Below the pieces are notes generated by a model. The model was not told where the DNA came from. It did not search any database and saw nothing but the letters and a program-made list of their open reading frames with translations. Made by a program: the position numbers and the translations under genes. From the NCBI GenBank assembly GCA_023430145.1, contig JAEZCD010000260.1, positions 1 to 34,365 of the forward strand: a stretch of DNA of 34,365 nucleotides, given 5' to 3'. Positions 30,571 to 34,365 of the stretch are shown here, piece by piece; the first letter of the stretch is position 1, and every line of letters starts with the position of its first letter. Source of the DNA: Pseudomonadota bacterium (GTDB lineage Bacteria; Pseudomonadota; Alphaproteobacteria; Rhizobiales; Methylopilaceae).

Positions 30571-31185
30571 TCAGCGCTCGGCGAGCCAGGCCTTGGCGAG
30601 ATCGACGTCGGTCTGCGACAGGCCGTGCCCGCCGGCGATGGTGCGGTGCTCGACGGCGGCGCCCGCCGCGGCGAGCATCTCCGCCAGCCGCGCCGCGTTC
30701 TCGGCCGGCACGATCGGATCGCCGGCGCCCGAGAGAATCAGCACCGGCGTCCCGGAAAGATCGCCCGCCGGCGCCTCGTCGAGCGGCACCATGGCGCGCA
30801 GCAGGATCGCCCCCGAGAGCGCGCCCGGATGCAGGAGCAGCACGGCGGCGGCGATGTTGGCGCCGTTCGAGAAGCCGACCGCCACCGGCGCCGCGATGCC
30901 GTAGGCGCTACGAGCCTCGGTGACGAAGCCGGCGAGGTCGGCCGCGCGCTGGCGCAGGTCGGCCTCGTCGAAGACGCCCTCGGCGAGCCGCCGGAAGAAG
31001 CGCGGCATGCCGTTCTCGAGCACTTTTCCACGCGGCGACAGGAGCGCCGACCCCGGCGCAAGCGCGCGGCCGAGCGGCAGGAGATCGTGCTCGTCGCCGC
31101 CGGTGCCGTGCAGCAGCAAGAGGGGAGGGCGGCCCTCGGCCCGCGCCGGCTCGAAGCGATGCAGATGCGAGGCGGGCGGCGCCAT
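30571..31185 (-). CDS. Alpha/beta hydrolase, phospholipase/carboxylesterase type
   Basis: The 204-residue product is a compact alpha/beta hydrolase of the phospholipase/carboxylesterase group. The catalytic triad is visible: Ser106 in the nucleophile elbow GFSNGAN, Asp156 in SGAGDPIVP and His187 in AGGHGLS. The oxyanion region is LLLLHGTGGDEHDLLPL. It lacks a signal peptide and should be cytoplasmic. It is the last gene of a tight minus-strand operon, 3 bases after pyrF. The natural ester is unknown; relatives hydrolyse short acyl esters or act as acyl-protein thioesterases. Confidence 0.87.
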   Translation of the reverse strand: MAPPASHLHRFEPARAEGRPPLLLLHGTGGDEHDLLPLGRALAPGSALLSPRGKVLENGMPRFFRRLAEGVFDEADLRQRAADLAGFVTEARSAYGIAAPVAVGFSNGANIAAAVLLLHPGALSGAILLRAMVPLDEAPAGDLSGTPVLILSGAGDPIVPAENAARLAEMLAAAGAAVEHRTIAGGHGLSQTDVDLAKAWLAER

Positions 31186-31188
31186 CGC

Positions 31189-31917
31189 TCAGGCGGGCTC
31201 GGCCGACAGGCTCTCGGCGGCGGCGGCGATCTCGGCGACGACCGCCTCGGCCGCAGCCTTCGGGTCGGCGGCGGACAGGATCGGCCGGCCGACGACGATG
31301 TAGGCGGCGCCCTCGCGGATGGCCTCGCCCGGCGTGGCGACGCGCTTCTGGTCGCCGAACGAGGTTCCTGCGGGCCGCACACCCGGCGTCACCGCGAACA
31401 GCCGGCCGCCAGCGGTGGCGCGGACCAGCCGCAGGTCGGTCGGCGCGCAGACGACGCCGTCGGCGCCGGTCTCGACGCAGTCGGCGATGCGGTGCGCGAC
31501 CAATGTCTCGACGCCGACCGAGTAGCCGGCCTGCTGCAGGTCGGCGTCGTCATAGGAGGTCAGCACGGTGACGCCGAGAATCTTCAGCGGTCCTGTGCCG
31601 CGCGCGTCGACGGCGGCTCGCAGCGTGCTCGGATAGGCATGCACGGTGAGGAAGCTGGCGCCGATATCGGCAACGCTGCGCACGCCGCCGGCGACCGTAT
31701 TGCCGATGTCGTGCAGCTTCAGATCGAGGAAGACCTGCTTGCCGGTGCCGACGAGCCGGCGGGCGAGCTCGAGCCCGCCGGCGAAGGCGAGCTCGTAGCC
31801 GATCTTGTAGAAGGTCACGGTGTCGCCGAGCCGGGCCACGGCGGCCTCGGCCGCTTCCGTCGAAGGCAGGTCGAGGGCGACGATCAGGCGGTCGCGGGCG
31901 CGCGGGGTCTCATGCAA
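31189..31917 (-). CDS. pyrF: Orotidine 5'-phosphate decarboxylase
   Basis: The 242-residue product catalyses the last step of UMP synthesis. The active-site array is complete: LIVALDLPS (Asp16), Lys38 in FYKIG, and Asp65, Lys67 and Asp70 in FLDLKLHDIGNT. Further family blocks are TVHAYPS, LGVTVLTSYDD, VCAPTDLRL, FAVTPGVRPAG and AAYIVVGRPI. The only start compatible with the family N-terminus is the TTG at 31917, which overlaps the end of the upstream pmtA-like gene by 8 bases, so translation is probably coupled. The 3' neighbour is the esterase gene, 3 bases away. Confidence 0.95.
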   Translation of the reverse strand: MHETPRARDRLIVALDLPSTEAAEAAVARLGDTVTFYKIGYELAFAGGLELARRLVGTGKQVFLDLKLHDIGNTVAGGVRSVADIGASFLTVHAYPSTLRAAVDARGTGPLKILGVTVLTSYDDADLQQAGYSVGVETLVAHRIADCVETGADGVVCAPTDLRLVRATAGGRLFAVTPGVRPAGTSFGDQKRVATPGEAIREGAAYIVVGRPILSAADPKAAAEAVVAEIAAAAESLSAEPA

Positions 31918-32518
31918 GGCGGCGATAGATCCAGACTTGGGCGGGAGGCAGGTTCCACCAGATGCGCGGGCTCGGCGAGGCGGTCACCCCGCGCATCGCG
32001 TCGCGCGGGATGGGTGGGACGAGGCCGTAGGTGAACTGGATGAAGGCCGCGTTCGGACCGGCGATCTGCAGGCAGTCCTCGAGCAGCCGGACCCGCGCCT
32101 CGACGGGCCGCGTCAGTAGTGGCAGGCTGGAGACGACGGCGCCGACCGGCTGGTCGAGCAAGCTGCCGAGCACCTCCCGCACCGCGTAGGCGTCGCCGCG
32201 CACGACGCGGATGCCGGGGAAGCGCGCCTCCAGCAGCGGCACGAATTCGGCGTTGAACTCGACCGCGATCAGCCGCTCGGGCGGTACGCCGCGCTCCAGC
32301 AGCGCTTCGGTGACCGAGCCGGTGCCGGGACCGAGCTCGACGACCGGCCCCGCGGCGTGCGGGTCGACATGGCGCGCCATGCAGCGCGCGAGCGCGCGGC
32401 CGGAAGGGCTGACGGCGCCGGTGACGAGCGGCTTCTCGAGCCAGGATCTCAGAAATCGCGCTTCGTCGAGCAGGCGCGACCCGTTCGGCTTCCCGTTCGG
32501 TTCCGGCAGGGGTGGCAT
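31910..32518 (-). CDS. PmtA-like phospholipid N-methyltransferase
   Basis: The 202-residue product is a SAM-dependent methyltransferase with motif I VVELGPGTGSVTEAL (about 59-73), followed by LIAVEFNAEFVPLLEARFPG and VVRGDAYAV. The N-terminal segment LRSWLEKPLVTGAVSPSGRALARCMARHVDP is characteristic of the rhizobial PmtA group, which methylates phosphatidylethanolamine to phosphatidylcholine at the membrane; a KsgA-like rRNA methyltransferase is less likely given this segment. It is the first gene of the operon with pyrF and an esterase. The coupling with pyrF has no obvious metabolic reason. Confidence 0.8.
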   Translation of the reverse strand: MPPLPEPNGKPNGSRLLDEARFLRSWLEKPLVTGAVSPSGRALARCMARHVDPHAAGPVVELGPGTGSVTEALLERGVPPERLIAVEFNAEFVPLLEARFPGIRVVRGDAYAVREVLGSLLDQPVGAVVSSLPLLTRPVEARVRLLEDCLQIAGPNAAFIQFTYGLVPPIPRDAMRGVTASPSPRIWWNLPPAQVWIYRRLA

Positions 32519-32633
32519 CTCTGGAACCAGTGTCTGAAAGCGGGCGAAATCGGAACGATGGATCGGGCAATACGAAGCGAACGCGACAATTGCAAGACGG
32601 CCGATCGGGGCGACGGAGCCGCGGGCGTCAGGG

Positions 32634-33215
32634 TCAATGCAGCTTGTCCAGCGTAGCTCGGAACATGCGCGCCTGATCGCCCTCCGGAAGGCACAGCTTG
32701 CTGCCGCCCTTGCTGTAGAGCGTCATGTCGACATCGGAATAGAGCGCGTCGGCCTGCTGGTCGGAGAGCTTCAGCTGGCGCTCGAGCGCGCCGACCACCC
32801 GGTCGAGCAGGTGGCCCTCCCGGGTGGTCACCGGAAAGCTGCAGCGGTCGGCAAGCACCGAGACGGAATAATAGGTGCGCAGCTGCGTGCGGGCTGCCGC
32901 AGGATCCTTGGGAAGCGCCGCCAGGGGCGATTCGGTCTCGACCGCCGCCGCGGGCGGCGTCGGCGTGCCGGCCGCGGTGACGGCTCCCGTGGCGTGAGAC
33001 GCGCCGGCCGGCGAGCCGAAGGCGACGCTCGTCTCCTCGGCGCTCATTCCCTTGGGGCGTGGCAGCGGCGCCTCGACCGGCTTTCGGGACGAGCGCCGTA
33101 CCGACTTCTTGGCGATGCTCTGCACCTGTGGCCCGTCCGAGGCGGCCGCGATCGGCTCCGGCAGGGCGAAGGCGAACAGCAGGCTTGCAGCGAGGCTACG
33201 GGCCAGAAAGTGCAT
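32634..33215 (-). CDS. Secreted hypothetical protein with a two-cysteine C-terminal domain
   Basis: The 193-residue product starts with a signal peptide (MHFLARSLAASLLFAFALPE, cleavage likely near IAAA). A low-complexity basic, proline- and alanine-rich linker follows (about 30-110). The C-terminal part (about 112-193) is a compact conserved-looking domain: TYYSVSVLADRCSFPVTTRE, LERQLKLSDQQADALYSDVD and LYSKGGSKLCLPEGDQARM, with two cysteines that could form a disulfide in the periplasm. No known family was recognised. It lies 115 bases upstream of the pmtA-like gene in the same direction; that gap has no clear terminator. Confidence 0.65.
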   Translation of the reverse strand: MHFLARSLAASLLFAFALPEPIAAASDGPQVQSIAKKSVRRSSRKPVEAPLPRPKGMSAEETSVAFGSPAGASHATGAVTAAGTPTPPAAAVETESPLAALPKDPAAARTQLRTYYSVSVLADRCSFPVTTREGHLLDRVVGALERQLKLSDQQADALYSDVDMTLYSKGGSKLCLPEGDQARMFRATLDKLH

Positions 33216-33367
33216 GAGCCGATACTCCGGGCGGGGGAGTGGATTTGACGTTCGCCATGATCTGGCCGCACGCGCGCAGCGAAGAAAAACCCCAGCAGAA
33301 ACTTACGGTTGCCACCGATCGATTGATTCGGGCATTCGCGGGACCATAGCCGCTCCGGGGTCCGAAG

Positions 33368-34365
33368 TCAGTTCTCCGACGATCGACGTCGCGATGTCAG
33401 GCCGAAGCGCAGCAGGCGTGGAGCCCGTCGCTTGCGTTCGGCGCTGCGGCCTTCGGCGAGCAGCGCGGCCTCGTGCAGGATCTGCGGCAGGGCGATGCCG
33501 CCCGGGCAGACGAGATAGCGGGGACGCCAGACCGGCCGGAAGCGCTGCTTGAAGCGCCGCAGATCCTCCGCCTCCTCGAAGAAGCCGCCGTAGCGGAAGG
33601 CGCGGACGCGCGAGGGCGAGAGGCTCGGCAAGGGCGAATCGGCCGGCACCGCCGGCAGCGGCGCTGTGCCGAGGTCGAACCAGCGGCAGCCGCGGCGCCT
33701 CGCATGCTCGATGCCGCCGAGCAGCAGCGCCCGCATCACGGCCTTGCGGCCCTCCGGCCGGACATGCACCGGGAACATCGCCATGTCCTCGCTGCGCGAC
33801 CCGGCGACGAGGCTGCCGAAGGCGACGAGCCGGCCGCGCTGGCGGGCGATGACGGCGTCGAAGCGGGCGATGTAGTCGCCGTCGAACTCCGGCACGAGAA
33901 GGCTCTTGTCGCGCCGCTCGGCGGCCGCCCAGGCATCGAACACCTCGGCGAGCCGCGGCAGCATCGGCGGCAGGTCGGCGGCGCGGATGATAGCCGTCTC
34001 GATCCGTGCCCTCTGCGGCGCCTCGGCGAGCTCGGCGGCGAGCGCGGGCGCGAAGTCGGGCAGGTCGATGCGCGCCTCCTCGGCGATCTTCACCGCCGAG
34101 AGGCCGAGCTCGGTGTAGAGCGGCAGCCGCTCCTCGCTCGCCTCGTAGACCACCGGCCAGCCGCCGTGGCGCTCGGCCAGATCGCGGAAGGCCCAGACGA
34201 GCTCGGCGTCGCGGTCCGGCGCGCCGATCGGGTCGCCGAGGGCGACGAAGCTGCGCCCTCGGACGCCGTAGACGATGCAGGCATCGCGGGCATCGGCGAT
34301 CAGGAACCGCCGGTGCGGCAGCAGGGCGCGCGCCGCCTCGGCGCCGCCGTCGCGGGCGACGAGGG
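33368..34365 (-). CDS. mprF: MprF-like lysyl-phosphatidylglycerol synthase, C-terminal part (runs off the right edge)
   Basis: The visible 332 residues are the C-terminal synthase domain (LPG_synthase_C, DUF2156) of an MprF-type protein, which transfers an amino acid from aminoacyl-tRNA to phosphatidylglycerol. Blocks are FLIADARDACIVYGVRG, VALGDPIGAPDRDAELVWAF, VVYEASEERLPLYTELGLSA, KIAEEARIDL, MAMFPVHVRPEGRKAVMRAL and RFKQRFRPVWRPRYLV. The N-terminal membrane flippase part would lie beyond position 34365, so whether this is a full-length MprF or a synthase-only protein is not visible. Its effect would be to reduce membrane negative charge and raise resistance to cationic peptides. It lies upstream of the secreted hypothetical gene in the same direction (152-base gap). 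Confidence 0.85.
   Translation of the reverse strand, partial: LVARDGGAEAARALLPHRRFLIADARDACIVYGVRGRSFVALGDPIGAPDRDAELVWAFRDLAERHGGWPVVYEASEERLPLYTELGLSAVKIAEEARIDLPDFAPALAAELAEAPQRARIETAIIRAADLPPMLPRLAEVFDAWAAAERRDKSLLVPEFDGDYIARFDAVIARQRGRLVAFGSLVAGSRSEDMAMFPVHVRPEGRKAVMRALLLGGIEHARRRGCRWFDLGTAPLPAVPADSPLPSLSPSRVRAFRYGGFFEEAEDLRRFKQRFRPVWRPRYLVCPGGIALPQILHEAALLAEGRSAERKRRAPRLLRFGLTSRRRSSEN

Overview
The window is GC-rich throughout and reads like a chromosomal segment of an alphaproteobacterium, most likely of the order Hyphomicrobiales (Rhizobiales). This rests on family content: DUF3008, DUF3175 and DUF1127 small proteins, several ABC_sub_bind-type periplasmic proteins, a B12-binding radical SAM protein of the HpnP type, a PmtA-like phospholipid N-methyltransferase, an MprF-like synthase domain, and promoters matching the EcfG (general stress sigma factor) consensus. 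No rRNA, tRNA, CRISPR array, phage or transposase gene was seen.

Layout. Positions 150-5682 hold a catabolic cluster: on the minus strand an SMP-30/gluconolactonase-like lactonase, an HpcH/HpaI aldolase, an MmgE/PrpD-family protein and a Tat-exported iron-type solute-binding protein, with a divergent malate/L-lactate dehydrogenase-family oxidoreductase on the plus strand. A perfect 10-bp palindrome with a 3-nt spacer lies just downstream of a candidate promoter for the aldolase operon and looks like an operator. Positions 6182-7578 carry a YflT-like stress protein behind an EcfG-type promoter and a convergent GntR/HutC regulator. Positions 7841-13349 hold a family expansion of ABC_sub_bind periplasmic proteins (one frameshifted, two intact, one reduced to a C-terminal fragment) around a two-TM sensor adenylate/guanylate cyclase. 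Positions 13390-16988 are two tandem secreted paralogues with a PPC-like domain; one has a strikingly AT-rich N-terminal coding segment.

Positions 17270-24245 contain a UvrD/PcrA helicase, a small membrane protein, a CinA-like amidohydrolase, and a repeated unit in which a glycosyltransferase-like gene with a TTG start is divergent from small stress-protein genes (a PPOX-like GSP26-type protein, a frameshifted DUF3008 gene, a DUF3175 gene). EcfG-type promoters with identical spacing precede the YflT-like, DUF3008 and DUF3175 genes, so these probably belong to one general-stress regulon. Positions 24424-27010 hold cysteine synthase, a hicA-hicB toxin-antitoxin pair, a GNAT acetyltransferase and a DUF1127 protein with a strong Rho-independent terminator.

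Positions 27448-34365 contain a B12-binding radical SAM protein (HpnP-like), a large nested palindrome, 4-hydroxybenzoate 3-monooxygenase, a tight minus-strand operon pmtA-like/pyrF/esterase, a secreted hypothetical protein, and the C-terminal part of an MprF-like lysyl-phosphatidylglycerol synthase that runs off the right edge. Three of these (HpnP-like, PmtA-like, MprF-like) are membrane-lipid modifying enzymes.

The most notable features are the multi-gene EcfG-type promoter set combined with the duplicated glycosyltransferase/stress-gene unit, the palindromic operator in the catabolic cluster, the decaying ABC_sub_bind family, and the nested palindrome at 29098-29276. I did not find convincing evidence of an entirely new defence or mobile system.
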